DNA of 64,000 bases from an uncultured Bacteroidales bacterium (GTDB taxonomy: Bacteria; Bacteroidota; Bacteroidia; Bacteroidales; Muribaculaceae). The position numbers and the translations under genes were made by a program. The stretch covers positions 1 to 64,000 of the forward strand of contig CATZGB010000009.1 in NCBI GenBank assembly GCA_958418815.1, read 5' to 3'. Below the pieces are notes generated by a model that saw only the letters and a program-made list of their open reading frames with translations, had not been told where the DNA came from and ran no database searches. Of this stretch, positions 1-8,946 are shown in pieces; position 1 is the stretch's first letter; each line of letters opens with the position of its first letter.

Positions 1-49
1 CGCGCTCGGGACTTTCACCCGTTAGATGATGCCCATGTCGGGCGAACTA

Positions 50-84
50 AAAAAACTGCCCTAACCTCACGGTCGGGGCAGTCT
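50..84 (-). terminator. Rho-independent terminator of the CBM26-like gene
   Basis: On the minus strand a GC-rich stem (CTGCCC pairing with GGGCAG) is followed directly by a run of seven T. It lies about 125 bases past the stop of the minus-strand gene ending at 208. Its loop closely resembles the loop of the terminator near 15790-15813. Confidence 0.75.
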
Positions 85-207
85 TCGTTTCGGTCGTTAC
101 CGAAACACTGTTTTTTCTTCTATAACTCTTACTAAATACACTTTTCCATAAACCCGGCCAGGGGGCCGGCCTACGAAAAAACGTATGCTTCAATGCGTCG
201 CGGCTGC

Positions 208-3200
208 TCAGCGGACAACAACCTTGCTGACCGAGTCGCCCTGGCGGCGGATATAGATGCCGGGGGCGGGAGCGCCGATGACGCGCACACCTGAGATGGT
301 GTAATATTCAGTTTCTCCTTCGGCGGCTTTGTCGGCAGCGACATCAGCCACACCAGAGATCACATTGTCATTGGAGACATTGATTGTCACGGGAGCAGAC
401 ACAGGCACATAGCTCATCACCTTGCCTGCTGTCGAGATTTCGCCGGAGGCACCATTGGTGACCGCACGGTGGGGAGCCTGCGATGCCACCGGTGTCAGTT
501 TGGCCTCGGGGTCGATTATGAACGGATAGACCGCCTTTATCTCACCCTCGATGGTCTGCGCCTCAAGCATCTTCACATCTGCGGCTGTGGCGACAGCGGG
601 GAGATAGACAGGCACATTGACACCCGACTTAACAATCGAAGACCAGTCGTTGTCCTCTCCGTTCTCAAACCAGTCAGAGCCTTCAGCGTCAAGGTTCTTT
701 ACCCATCCCTCCATACCGGGCGAAAGGTCATAGTTGGCGATGTAGTGCTTGCTGTCAATGATTTCAGCGCCCTCGACATCAAGGTCGGCATAATAATAGC
801 GGTCGGTGTCGCCATCCATCCCAAAGGCAAGGCCATCCTTGACAAACACGCCATAGGTGTAGACATCTCCGTCAGCCGCGATGTTCTTGTTAATCACATA
901 CTGACCGACGCAATCAACCGCGGCGGGAGCGGCAAGCACCACCTCTGTCGAGAGGGAAGCCTTAGATGTACGGGAGTGGAAAGTAAGTTTATTGTTATTG
1001 TTGGTGTAGGTGCCGCGGATCTGGATGTTGCAGTCAGCCGACACAGGGAGGAACTCGATGTCATAGGTACCGGCCACAGCCCCAGCGCGCGCCGACGAAC
1101 CCAGTTCGCGGCCATCGAGCAGAAGCGAATAGCTCGACGAATAGCGGCCATCATCGCTCAGGTGGTTGCCGTCGGCAGCCTTGATGGTGACATTGCCATG
1201 CACATAGTTGACATTCTGCACATACACATGACCGTTGACAGCCGAGCCATCGAGGCGCAGGCCGAGGTCATGGAGATTGATGGCCTCTTCAGAGGAGAGC
1301 TGAGCGGTCTGCACATCGCAGCTGTTGGCGACAATGGAGGGCTGGGGGTCGAAGTCGATAAGGCTCACCGACATGCACTCGGCATGGGAGTCTAACACGA
1401 AATAGATGAGTTCCTTGGGGGTGTCGGTGGGAATCAGCCAGTCGCCCTGGTTCACATTGTTGTACTTCACAGAGCGGTTGACAACCATGTTGACCGAGCC
1501 GGGGGAACCGGCCTCACCGCTGGCGAATGTGGGCTGCCAGGAACCGGGGAACTGGGTGTAATCAAAACGGGTATCGACACCGACAAGACCGAGGTCGAAT
1601 GTCGCCCAGTGGCGGGGACACCCCAAAGAGTTCTCGTCGTATGAGTCAGCCAGGGCCTTGGCATTTGCGCCGAAACGGCTCATATGCTCTGATGCCGAAC
1701 CAACATTGACGAAGCTAACCTTGAATTTGCCTTCATCGTCACTGCCGGGCTTATGTACAGGCAGGTAGAAACAACCGTTGTCGGCAGGGAGGGGATAAGA
1801 TTCCGCGGGGGTGCCTGGAAGAGACTTGCCTTCCTCAATCAGATTGCCCTCGGCATCCTCTGCGTCAAACTTCACGCCCCATCCCACGAGGTAGAGAGCG
1901 CTGCGGCCACCATTGGCTGCGTCTCGCTCATTCAAGGCATTGAAATCCTCATAAGAGAGCATCGACTGGCAGGCGTAGCGGCTTGGGTTGGCGTCATTGG
2001 GAGAATGCTTTGCAAGAGTCGCAGTGGCGTAAATGAACTGTGTCCAGTTCTCCTTGTCATACCACATTACATCAGCCACGTAGTCGCGTCCATCTTGGGT
2101 ATATACGGCAATGTTGGAACGATACTCTATAGGATTCGCGTATGTGCCATTGTCTTTGGTAGTGTAGATGTAGAAGTCTACAGCATCATATTTCTCGACA
2201 TCCTCCTCGGTAATATCATATTTCCAGAGAGAATAACGGAAGCTTTCACGGGTCATCTTCTCAGCGTCTGAACCGAACTCATGTTTAGCTTCCTTTGTGA
2301 CAGAATTATATATATGACAACGCACAGGGTTGGTAATAGGCTCTGTCTCTGTTTTGGGAGCGTCAGCAGCCTGGGTCGCATAGTCATACTTCATCTGTAT
2401 GTAGAGGGTGGTGGGCTTGTTGACAGGTGTGTCGCCCCCCTTGGTGGAAATCAGCAGGGTCGAGGTGCCGTTCTCGTTGTATGTGAAGGTAATCTTCGCG
2501 CCGGCCGGTATCTCACGCTCGAAATTGCCGTTGGTGCCGGTGTTTTTCTTCAGTTCATAAACGACATTGTACTCGACATGGGGGTCCTCGGTGTTACGCG
2601 CGAAGCTAAGATCCCATGTGCCGTCATTGATTTTCCATCCTGTGGTGCCGTCAATCTTGTCAACGACATTGTAGGTGTAGACCTTGCCGTCGGTGGTCTC
2701 AAATTTGTACCGGTCATCCAGCAGTGACCAGCCGTTGAACTCGCCGATAAGATAGAACGCCTTGAACTCAGAGGGAGTGGCTTTGTCGACAAGGTCAAGA
2801 CCAGTGCTGGCGACATTCGTGCCGTTGGTGTAGAAACCAGCCTCCAAAAACTCGCAGTTGGTGTCGGTCGTCAGCTTGCCTCCTTTGCTGTCGGTGATAA
2901 TCACCCCAGTCGTCCAGTTCTCTGAAAACTCATACTTCCATACCGGATAATACGCCTCGTCAATTTTGACATACTTTCCGGTCGGCTCCATAGACACTCC
3001 GGGCCATCCGTTGTTGTTGGAATCATCTTCCCACACATAGGCATTCACAGACTCAAGCGGAGCCTCAGACTGGTCATAAAAATAGATGACATGGTCTGTC
3101 GGAGTGGGAGTAGGTGTCGGGGTGGGGTTAGTGAGAGATGTTACCTTCACGGAGTTGTTGGAACAATCAAACTCCACCTTGAATTCCTCACCATCGGTAG

Positions 3201-3504
3201 CACCGGCAATAGTCATGGCCGGAGATGCCTGCGACCAGTTTCCGGAAAGGTCGACCCATTCCCCCTGGGGAATAGCGGAGCCTGTCGTGTAATAATGGTC
3301 GGCCGACCCGTCCCACACCTTGATTTTAAAATATCCTGTGCCGATGGCCAGTGTGTGGGTGGATATCCCGTTTGTAGGCTGCACGCCGTTGTCGGCGAAT
3401 GAATTTCCGGTGTATTGCACATTGACATACCATCCGGAAAAATCTTGCGCGTGAGTGGCCAACGCGACAATTGCCCCTACCAAAAGGAGTAAAAATTTTT
3501 TCAT
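208..3504 (-). CDS. Large secreted protein with CBM26-like and SusE/F-like domains and a T9SS-type C-terminal tail
   Basis: A 1098-residue secreted protein. Residues 1-19 form a signal peptide (MKKFLLLLVGAIVALATHA). A first beta-sandwich module spans about 20-125, then a Pro-Thr linker (PTPTPTPTP), then a starch-binding CBM26-like module (about 138-240, with IYFYDQSEAP and the paired WEDD...GWPG...KYEF pattern). A SusE/F-like module begins FYLIGEFNGW near 250. The C-terminus ends TISGVRVIGAPAPGIYIRRQ then VSKVVVR, which resembles a type A T9SS sorting tail. A shared middle block (ATFDLGLVGVDTRF) recurs in the paralogue at 20890-24306. Family knowledge suggests binding of alpha-glucan on the cell surface; no catalytic domain is visible. 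Its own promoter and terminator flank it, so it is probably monocistronic. Function is inferred from modules only. Confidence 0.85.
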   Translation of the reverse strand: MKKFLLLLVGAIVALATHAQDFSGWYVNVQYTGNSFADNGVQPTNGISTHTLAIGTGYFKIKVWDGSADHYYTTGSAIPQGEWVDLSGNWSQASPAMTIAGATDGEEFKVEFDCSNNSVKVTSLTNPTPTPTPTPTDHVIYFYDQSEAPLESVNAYVWEDDSNNNGWPGVSMEPTGKYVKIDEAYYPVWKYEFSENWTTGVIITDSKGGKLTTDTNCEFLEAGFYTNGTNVASTGLDLVDKATPSEFKAFYLIGEFNGWSLLDDRYKFETTDGKVYTYNVVDKIDGTTGWKINDGTWDLSFARNTEDPHVEYNVVYELKKNTGTNGNFEREIPAGAKITFTYNENGTSTLLISTKGGDTPVNKPTTLYIQMKYDYATQAADAPKTETEPITNPVRCHIYNSVTKEAKHEFGSDAEKMTRESFRYSLWKYDITEEDVEKYDAVDFYIYTTKDNGTYANPIEYRSNIAVYTQDGRDYVADVMWYDKENWTQFIYATATLAKHSPNDANPSRYACQSMLSYEDFNALNERDAANGGRSALYLVGWGVKFDAEDAEGNLIEEGKSLPGTPAESYPLPADNGCFYLPVHKPGSDDEGKFKVSFVNVGSASEHMSRFGANAKALADSYDENSLGCPRHWATFDLGLVGVDTRFDYTQFPGSWQPTFASGEAGSPGSVNMVVNRSVKYNNVNQGDWLIPTDTPKELIYFVLDSHAECMSVSLIDFDPQPSIVANSCDVQTAQLSSEEAINLHDLGLRLDGSAVNGHVYVQNVNYVHGNVTIKAADGNHLSDDGRYSSSYSLLLDGRELGSSARAGAVAGTYDIEFLPVSADCNIQIRGTYTNNNNKLTFHSRTSKASLSTEVVLAAPAAVDCVGQYVINKNIAADGDVYTYGVFVKDGLAFGMDGDTDRYYYADLDVEGAEIIDSKHYIANYDLSPGMEGWVKNLDAEGSDWFENGEDNDWSSIVKSGVNVPVYLPAVATAADVKMLEAQTIEGEIKAVYPFIIDPEAKLTPVASQAPHRAVTNGASGEISTAGKVMSYVPVSAPVTINVSNDNVISGVADVAADKAAEGETEYYTISGVRVIGAPAPGIYIRRQGDSVSKVVVR

Positions 3505-3583
3505 GATAAATTAGCGAATAGTTAGTAAGATATTTGTAGTATTGATTTGCTGAAAAAAATTAGGTCTAAGAATCAAAGATGCG

Positions 3584-3622
3584 CAAAGGTAAATAAATTT
3601 GATGTCATTTTTACCCCCCCCC
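3584..3622 (-). promoter_or_regulatory. Promoter with poly-G tract, CBM26-like gene
   Basis: The minus strand carries a Bacteroidota -7 element TACCTTTG (plus-strand complement at 3584-3591). Instead of a clear -33 TTTG box there is a run of nine G exactly 22 bases upstream (3614-3622). The leader to the ATG is about 75 bases. The same arrangement occurs at 16003-16040. Confidence 0.7.
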
Positions 3623-3693
3623 AGTTAATTTTTGTTAATTCGACGAATTTTCCTCGGAAACATACTGGCTGTCTGGTGTGTCGCCTTGACACA

Positions 3694-3740
3694 GGCAGCC
3701 CCCTGGAAGTTGTTTATGAACAAGCTTCCAGGGGGCTGCC
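3694..3740. terminator. Long perfect hairpin downstream of the lipoprotein gene
   Basis: Two perfect 16-base arms (GGCAGCCCCCTGGAAG and its complement) at 3694-3709 and 3725-3740. Pairing extends into the loop with one bulge (TTGTT/AACAA). It sits 50 bases after the minus-strand lipoprotein stop and most likely ends that transcript. No strong T run follows, so another structural role is possible. Confidence 0.55.
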
Positions 3741-3789
3741 GTAAACGTAAAATCGCAGCGGCGCGGCGGCCACTAAATGGCAGACTACA

Positions 3790-4221
3790 TCATAACACCT
3801 CCGAAGGGGCGATGTCTATGCCGGCCGTGTCGCCGTTGATGTCAAGAAACACCATGCGGAACACCATGCCTTTATCCTTCATGCCCTCGAATCCCTCGCG
3901 GAACACCTTGTCAGCGGGAATCGCCGTCTTGAACTGCTCGAGCATCGCCGCCTTCTGCGCGTCCATCAGCTCCTTGGTGGCGTTCTTGAAGGAAAGCCCC
4001 GGGATGGTCTTGAATGTCAGCACCACGACGCTATCCTCAACCTGCGCCTCAGCGCCGGTGAAGATACCGCTCCTGACAGTCTGCTCCTTGAAAGTGTCAG
4101 AGTTGAGCTGGTCGACAAATGTGTTTACCTTGGCATCCGCGTCAGAGCCTGAGCATGACACGAGCGTGGCCCCGACAAACACCATCAGGGCGGCAATCAG
4201 CAATGTGAGTTTCTTATTCAT
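3790..4221 (-). CDS. Small lipoprotein of unknown function
   Basis: A 143-residue protein with a lipoprotein signal: Lys-rich start, hydrophobic stretch, then a lipobox LVSC with the acylated Cys near residue 23, followed by SGSDADAK. Mature protein is about 120 residues with alternating helix-forming and beta-like segments (VEDSVVVLTFKTIPGL, GMVFRMVFLDINGD). The Ser/Gly/Asp after the Cys could favour surface export in Bacteroidota, but this is inference. I do not recognise a named domain. It lies alone between the CBM26-like gene and a divergent gene, and a strong hairpin follows it. Confidence 0.75.
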   Translation of the reverse strand: MNKKLTLLIAALMVFVGATLVSCSGSDADAKVNTFVDQLNSDTFKEQTVRSGIFTGAEAQVEDSVVVLTFKTIPGLSFKNATKELMDAQKAAMLEQFKTAIPADKVFREGFEGMKDKGMVFRMVFLDINGDTAGIDIAPSEVL

Positions 4222-4451
4222 AAATATAAATATGGTATGTTATTATTGTGAATATGCTTTGGCCGTATGGCCAGCGACGACAAATTTACGATTTTTTTTG
4301 ACACCATCTGTTAAACCTTGGCCTCTATTTGGCATTCTAACTTACAAACAGCTGTCACAGCGCAAGATTACGCCGTCTCCGGCTGCTTGTCAACCCATGG
4401 GATGAAGCCTCTCCGCCACTTTCCATTTCAACATCTAAAAAAAGAGGAACC

Positions 4452-5462
4452 ATGAACAAGATACTGAAAACCGTAAGCGCATTCCTGCTGGCGCTCTCAC
4501 TGGCCGCAATGCCCGTGACTGCGCAGACCAACCATAACGGAGGCCGTCAGAGCCACTTCTCTTCCTCGCAGTCAAACGGAGCAGGACACAGGCCCCGCCC
4601 ATCATCGGGAAGCAACAGCGGCTCCCAGAACCAGGGCCATTCGCGCCCCTCAAACAACGGCAACCCAAGCCGCCCGGGCAACAACAATGGCGGACACCGC
4701 CCCGGCGGATCAACCCCCACCCCTTCACGCCCCGGACACAACAACAACAACAACAACCATGGTGGCGGCGGGCATCGTCCGGGAAACAACAACCGCCCCG
4801 GAAACAACAATGGTTCACACAGGCCACCGTCTGGCGGCAGCAACGGCCACAAACCCGGCGGCAACCACTCCGGCAACCACCGCCCCGGGACACATCCGGT
4901 CAAACCCGGACGCCCTTCACGCCCGACACCACCCCAGAGACCGTCGCGCCCCCACCGCCCTGTGTATTTCGGCGGTGGCCACCACAACCATCATGTGCCC
5001 TTCTTCGGCAACTACCGCCGCCCGGTGCCTCCCCCCTCCTGGCGACCTGTGGCATACGGCCCGTCGTTCGGCACCATACTCGGAATCGCCCTGGGAACCA
5101 CCGTCGACATGACCCTGCGCACCCTCATCAACCAGGGATACGGCGTCACCAGCTACGGCAACAACGTGGTCTACCTGACCAACGTGCCGCAGATGAACTA
5201 CTACTGGCCTGACGCGGCCCTGTATTACAACAACGGTGTGCTGTGCGGCTCGTCATTCACTTACCCCTCATCCTACTACGATATGAGCCGTTACAACGCG
5301 CTTTACAGCACATTCTGCAACCAATACGGCATGCCCGTCAGCTCTGTCAACCAGGGGGGCGTGGTTTCTTCGACATGGTTCGGAGCCGGCAACCGCTACG
5401 TCACCCTGGAGTTCAACTCCACATACGGCGACTATTACACAACCCTCAGCTTCGGAATGTGA
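4452..5462 (+). CDS. Secreted protein with Asn/Gly/His/Pro/Arg low-complexity region and conserved C-terminal domain
   Basis: A 336-residue protein. Residues 1-25 are a signal peptide (MNKILKTVSAFLLALSLAAM, cleavage near VTAQ). Residues about 26-170 are extreme low complexity: runs of Asn, and repeats of RPGNNN, HRPG and SRP, rich in Arg, His, Pro and Gly and almost free of acidic residues. Residues about 195-336 form an ordered domain starting PSFGTILGIALGTTVD, rich in Tyr and Asn, containing VYLTNVPQMNYYWPDAALYY. The Gly-rich stretch TILGIALGTT may associate with membrane. The long open frames on the opposite strand here are a by-product of the GC-rich repeats. Function unknown; a cell-envelope role is likely. 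The stop overlaps the next gene's start (TGATG). Confidence 0.8.
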   Translation: MNKILKTVSAFLLALSLAAMPVTAQTNHNGGRQSHFSSSQSNGAGHRPRPSSGSNSGSQNQGHSRPSNNGNPSRPGNNNGGHRPGGSTPTPSRPGHNNNNNNHGGGGHRPGNNNRPGNNNGSHRPPSGGSNGHKPGGNHSGNHRPGTHPVKPGRPSRPTPPQRPSRPHRPVYFGGGHHNHHVPFFGNYRRPVPPPSWRPVAYGPSFGTILGIALGTTVDMTLRTLINQGYGVTSYGNNVVYLTNVPQMNYYWPDAALYYNNGVLCGSSFTYPSSYYDMSRYNALYSTFCNQYGMPVSSVNQGGVVSSTWFGAGNRYVTLEFNSTYGDYYTTLSFGM

Positions 5463-5989
5463 TGGCCGACAACTACCTGGAAAAGAAGATGGAGCAACAC
5501 CGCTCTCAAGGCGGCCGCCCCTCACCCTACCGCCCCCGGCTCACTCCCCGTGGCCGCCGCCCCGGGGAGCTGGTTGTGGAGTTCACCCCGTGCCCGCTGC
5601 TGATCGCCGACATCGACGCGCCCGGCATGACCGGAATCGCCCGCGAGGCCGCGGCAGCCGGATTCAGGGTTTATTTCACGATGGACGACATCCACCGGGG
5701 CACACGCCTGGCCGCCACCCTCGGAGCCTCATTCCTCCCCCCTTCGATGCCCACGCCCGACGGCGCGGTCACCCTCACCTCTGAGGACCGGCGGCTGACA
5801 CTGAGACGCGGAGCCGCCGCCCTGGCCGTCACCTGCCCGCAGGAGCCTCGACAAGCCCCGACTGACCCCGCCGACACCGATTCCCCTCTGACAAAAACAG
5901 TCGTCTGGGGGGCCGCCATGCTTGCCAATCTCAACGACTTTCAAGAAAACCTGTTTAAAAACATCAAAATCGAGGGGTTTTCTTTTTGA
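5462..5989 (+). CDS. Small protein of unknown function coupled to the upstream secreted protein
   Basis: A 175-residue protein starting at the ATG that overlaps the preceding stop in TGATG, which indicates translational coupling. It begins MADNYLEKKMEQHRSQ. This resembles short Bacteroidales proteins often encoded next to short-chain dehydrogenases; no dehydrogenase is adjacent here. The middle (LLIADIDAPGMTGIAREAAA) looks like a Rossmann-type beta-alpha unit. The C-terminus carries TVVWGAAMLANLNDFQENLF. No signal peptide or membrane segment, so it is probably cytoplasmic. A longer reading starting at 5243 would overlap the upstream gene by over 200 bases and is rejected. Function not assigned. 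Confidence 0.65.
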   Translation: MADNYLEKKMEQHRSQGGRPSPYRPRLTPRGRRPGELVVEFTPCPLLIADIDAPGMTGIAREAAAAGFRVYFTMDDIHRGTRLAATLGASFLPPSMPTPDGAVTLTSEDRRLTLRRGAAALAVTCPQEPRQAPTDPADTDSPLTKTVVWGAAMLANLNDFQENLFKNIKIEGFSF

Positions 5990-5993
5990 AAAA

Positions 5994-6027
5994 TTTGTTG
6001 CGGTTTCAAAAAAAAAGCATACCTTTG
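5994..6027 (+). promoter_or_regulatory. Promoter of the 2-oxoacid oxidoreductase operon
   Basis: A textbook Bacteroidota promoter: -33 TTTGTTG (5994-6000), a 19-base spacer, and -7 TACCTTTG (6020-6027). The leader to the ATG at 6116 is roughly 80 bases. Confidence 0.8.
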
Positions 6028-6115
6028 CGATTGGACTCCCCCGCGGGCTTACGGCGGTGGAGCCGTGTGTAACCAATCTTTTCCCGAACGCTTACGCTTA
6101 AGTTACCTGCAAGTT

Positions 6116-6346
6116 ATGCCTAAAATTCACGGAGCTGTAACGATCGAGAAAGAACGCTGCAAGGGATGCGACCTCTGCGTGGTCGCCTGCCCGTGTGATG
6201 TCCTTTCCCTGCAACCCAAGGAGGTCAACGATCGAGGTTATCATTTTGCCTACCCCGCCAACGAGGAAGCATGTATCGGATGCGCGGCCTGCGCCATGGT
6301 CTGCCCTGATGCCTGCATCGAAGTTTACCGTGTGGTAGTCAAGTAG
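6116..6346 (+). CDS. korD: 2-oxoacid:ferredoxin oxidoreductase, delta (2x[4Fe-4S]) subunit
   Basis: A 76-residue ferredoxin-like subunit with two cluster motifs, CKGCDLCVVACP and CIGCAACAMVCP, each CxxCxxCxxxCP. It passes electrons from the thiamine-diphosphate catalytic subunits to an external ferredoxin. I start it at ATG 6116 (MPKIHGAVTIEKERC) because this matches the short N-terminus usual for these subunits; an upstream alternative start at 6065 would add 17 unlikely residues. First gene of a four-gene operon in the order delta, alpha, beta, gamma. Whether the preferred substrate is 2-oxoglutarate (Kor) or branched-chain oxoacids (Vor) cannot be settled from sequence alone. Confidence 0.88.
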   Translation: MPKIHGAVTIEKERCKGCDLCVVACPCDVLSLQPKEVNDRGYHFAYPANEEACIGCAACAMVCPDACIEVYRVVVK

Positions 6347-6373
6347 TTTCAAATCCCCAGCCATTTCCCCCAG

Positions 6374-7483
6374 ATGAAAGACAACGTAAAACTAATGAAG
6401 GGTAACGAGGCTATCGCAATGGCAGCGATCCGCTACGGCTGCGACGGCTACTTCGGCTACCCCATCACCCCCCAGAGCGAAGTCCTCGAGACACTTGAGG
6501 CTGAGATGCCCTGGGAAACAACAGGTATGGTAGTCCTCCAGGCAGAGAGCGAGGTCGCCTCCATCAACATGGTATATGGCGGAGCTGCCACCGGCAAGGC
6601 CGTCATGACCTCTTCCTCATCTCCCGGTGTCAGCCTCATGCAGGAAGGCATCAGCTACCTGGCCGCCTCTGAGCTGCCCGCCCTCATTGTCAACGTGATG
6701 CGCGGCGGCCCCGGCCTCGGCACCATACACCCCTCTCAGAGCGACTACTTCCAGGCCACCAAGGGGGGAGGCCACGGCGACTACCACCTGATCGTCCTCG
6801 CCCCCTCCACCGTCCAGGAGATGGCCGACTTTGTCGGTCTCGGCTTCGACCTGGCATTCAAATACCGCACCCCCTCGATGATTCTCGCCGACGGCGTTGT
6901 CGGCCAGATGATGGAGAAGGTGGTGTTGCCCGAGCAGCGTCCCCGCCGCACCGAGGAGGAGATACGCCGCCAGTGCCCCTGGGCCGTAACCGGAAAAGAC
7001 AACGGCCGCACAAAACGCAATGTCGTGACTTCGCTCGAGCTTGACTCCGCCGTCATGGAGAAGAACAACGAGCGTTTCCAGCGCACTTACAAGGAAATCG
7101 AGAAAAACGAGGTACGCTACGAGGCCCGATACACCGAAGACGCCGAGTATCTCGTCGTGGCCTTCGGCTCAATCGCCCGCATCTGCATGAAAGCCATCGA
7201 GGATGCCCGCAAAGAGGGCGTGAAGGTAGGCCTCATCCGCCCCATCACCCTCTGGCCTTTCCCCTACGACGCGATCCGCCAGGCCGCCAAAAACGTCAAA
7301 GGCATACTCTGCGTGGAGATAAACGCAGGCCAGATGATTGAGGATGTCAGACTCGCCGTCAGCGACTCTGTGCCGGTGACACACTTCGGCCGAATGGGAG
7401 GCATCGTCCCCAACCCCAACGAGATTCTCGACGCCCTGCGCCGCGACTTCATTGACAAACCCGCTAACGCCAAGGAGGACTAA
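6374..7483 (+). CDS. korA: 2-oxoacid:ferredoxin oxidoreductase, alpha subunit (KorA/VorB type)
   Basis: A 369-residue alpha subunit. The N-terminal pyrimidine-binding domain shows GNEAIAMAAIRYGCDGYFGY, then PITPQSEVLE, then the conserved GGPGLGTIHPSQSDYFQ segment. The C-terminal domain II is visible at YLVVAFGSIARICMKAIEDA with KVGLIRPITLWPFPYDAIRQ. It forms the catalytic pair with the next gene, decarboxylating a 2-oxoacid to its acyl-CoA with reduction of ferredoxin. In anaerobic Bacteroidales this can also run in reverse as a reductive carboxylation. It lies 27 bases after the delta subunit and 2 bases before the beta subunit. Confidence 0.93.
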   Translation: MKDNVKLMKGNEAIAMAAIRYGCDGYFGYPITPQSEVLETLEAEMPWETTGMVVLQAESEVASINMVYGGAATGKAVMTSSSSPGVSLMQEGISYLAASELPALIVNVMRGGPGLGTIHPSQSDYFQATKGGGHGDYHLIVLAPSTVQEMADFVGLGFDLAFKYRTPSMILADGVVGQMMEKVVLPEQRPRRTEEEIRRQCPWAVTGKDNGRTKRNVVTSLELDSAVMEKNNERFQRTYKEIEKNEVRYEARYTEDAEYLVVAFGSIARICMKAIEDARKEGVKVGLIRPITLWPFPYDAIRQAAKNVKGILCVEINAGQMIEDVRLAVSDSVPVTHFGRMGGIVPNPNEILDALRRDFIDKPANAKED

Positions 7484-7485
7484 TC

Positions 7486-8286
7486 ATGACACGCGAGGAA
7501 ATCATACGCCCCGAAAACAAAGTCTACAGCCGCCCCAGGCTGATTGACGACAACTATATGCACTATTGCCCCGGCTGCTCCCACGGCGTGGCCCACAAAC
7601 TCGTGGCCGAGGTGATAGAGGAGATGGGTCTCGAAGACAAGGCCATCGGCATCGCCCCGGTGGGATGCTCGGTGTTCGCCTACAACTACATCGACTGCGA
7701 CTGGATCGAGGCCGCCCATGGACGCGCCCCGGCCCTGGCCACCGCGGCCAGCCGCCTCAACCCCGACAAGGTGGTCTTCACCTACCAGGGCGACGGCGAC
7801 CTTGCCGCGATCGGCTCGGCTGAGACCATCCACGCCTGCACCCGAGGAGAGAACATCGTCATCATCATGATCAACAACGGCATCTACGGCATGACCGGCG
7901 GACAGATGTCGCCATGCACCATCCTCGGGGCCAAGACCGCCACATCTCCCTACGGACGACGCGCCGACCTCAACGGATTCCCCCTGAAGGTATCCAACGT
8001 GGTGGCCCTCCTCGACGGCACATGCTATGTGACCCGCCAGGCCGTCCACACCGTGCAGGCTGTCCGCAAGGCAAAGAACGCCCTCAAGAAAGCCTTCAAG
8101 AACGCCATCGAGAAGAAGGGCACATCCTTCATCGAGATTGTCGGCACCTGCTCGTCGGGTTGGAAACTCACCCCCGAGAAGTCCAACAAGTGGATGGAGG
8201 AGAACATGTTTGCCAACTACCCCCTGGGCGACATCAAGGACACCTCGGCCGGGCTTGAAGAGAAGACCGTCGAAGTAAAGAAATAA
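7486..8286 (+). CDS. korB: 2-oxoacid:ferredoxin oxidoreductase, beta (thiamine diphosphate) subunit
   Basis: A 266-residue beta subunit. It has the N-terminal CPGCSHG motif, a further Cys in GCSVFAYNYIDCDW, and the thiamine diphosphate/Mg site GDGDLAAIG followed about 25-30 residues later by NNGIYGMTGGQ. ACTS-like Cys residues near the C-terminus (GTCSSGW) match the family. It starts two bases after the alpha stop, so the pair is probably translationally coupled. The protein has the short length typical of KorB/VorA rather than the fused pyruvate:ferredoxin oxidoreductase. Confidence 0.93.
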   Translation: MTREEIIRPENKVYSRPRLIDDNYMHYCPGCSHGVAHKLVAEVIEEMGLEDKAIGIAPVGCSVFAYNYIDCDWIEAAHGRAPALATAASRLNPDKVVFTYQGDGDLAAIGSAETIHACTRGENIVIIMINNGIYGMTGGQMSPCTILGAKTATSPYGRRADLNGFPLKVSNVVALLDGTCYVTRQAVHTVQAVRKAKNALKKAFKNAIEKKGTSFIEIVGTCSSGWKLTPEKSNKWMEENMFANYPLGDIKDTSAGLEEKTVEVKK

Positions 8287-8304
8287 CCTCTAACTGAATT
8301 TCCG

Positions 8305-8844
8305 ATGAAAGACGAAATTATCATTGCCGGATTCGGCGGACAAGGCGTGCTGTCGATGGGAAAGATTCTCGCTTACGCCGCCCTCGAGAATGACCTGGAG
8401 GTTACATGGATGCCCTCCTACGGCCCCGAACAGCGCGGAGGCACAGCCAACGTCACCGTCATCATCAGCGACGAGACCATATCGTCGCCCATCCTCGACA
8501 CATATGACACCGCCGTGATCCTCAACCAGCAGAGCCTCGACAAATTCGAGGAGAAGGTGAAACCCGGCGGAGTACTCATCTACGACCCCTACGGAATCCA
8601 CCGCGCCCCCACCCGCACCGACATCACCATCGTGCCTGTCGACGCGATGGAGGCCACTATCGAGATGGGACAGGCGAAGAGCTACAACATGATCCTGCTC
8701 GGCGCGCTGCTCAAGATGCGCCCCGACGTGCCCGTGGAAGCTGTCGTGCGCGGTCTCAAGAAGGCTCTCCCCGAACGCCACCACCATCTCATCCCCGTCA
8801 ACGAGGCTGCCATCCGCAAAGGGATGGAACTCGTCAAGGGATGA
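8305..8844 (+). CDS. korC: 2-oxoacid:ferredoxin oxidoreductase, gamma subunit
   Basis: A 179-residue gamma subunit with the family opening IIIAGFGGQGVLSMGKILAY and the signature SYGPEQRGGTANVTVI. It structurally supports CoA binding and subunit contact in the alpha-beta-gamma-delta complex. It is the last gene of the operon, 18 bases after korB, and a strong terminator follows at 8888-8933. Confidence 0.92.
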   Translation: MKDEIIIAGFGGQGVLSMGKILAYAALENDLEVTWMPSYGPEQRGGTANVTVIISDETISSPILDTYDTAVILNQQSLDKFEEKVKPGGVLIYDPYGIHRAPTRTDITIVPVDAMEATIEMGQAKSYNMILLGALLKMRPDVPVEAVVRGLKKALPERHHHLIPVNEAAIRKGMELVKG

Positions 8845-8887
8845 CCACGGCGACAATCCGCCGCCGCCCAACTGTGAAATAAACAGC

Positions 8888-8933
8888 TCCGGGTGTGCCG
8901 CCCCGACCACCGGTCGGGGCGCACACCCGGTTT
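8888..8933 (+). terminator. Rho-independent terminator after korC
   Basis: Arms of about 19-20 bases (CCGGGTGTGC then GCCCCGACC, pairing with 8911-8929) close over a 3-base loop and are followed by TTTT. The stem also shows that the next gene does not start at the GTG at 8893, which lies inside it. Confidence 0.85.
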
Positions 8934-8946
8934 TCATCACCCCTCA

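Noticed and set aside
4435..4987. Long minus-strand open frames rich in Cys, Gly and Pro
   Set aside because: They are antisense to the low-complexity region of the secreted protein at 4452-5462; repeats without stop codons create open frames on the other strand.
5243..5461. Longer start for the small gene at 5462-5989
   Set aside because: It would overlap the upstream gene by over 200 bases and the added residues look like out-of-frame translation.
8893..8946. GTG start for the membrane protein
   Set aside because: The codon lies inside the strong terminator hairpin of the korC operon; ATG 8947 is better.
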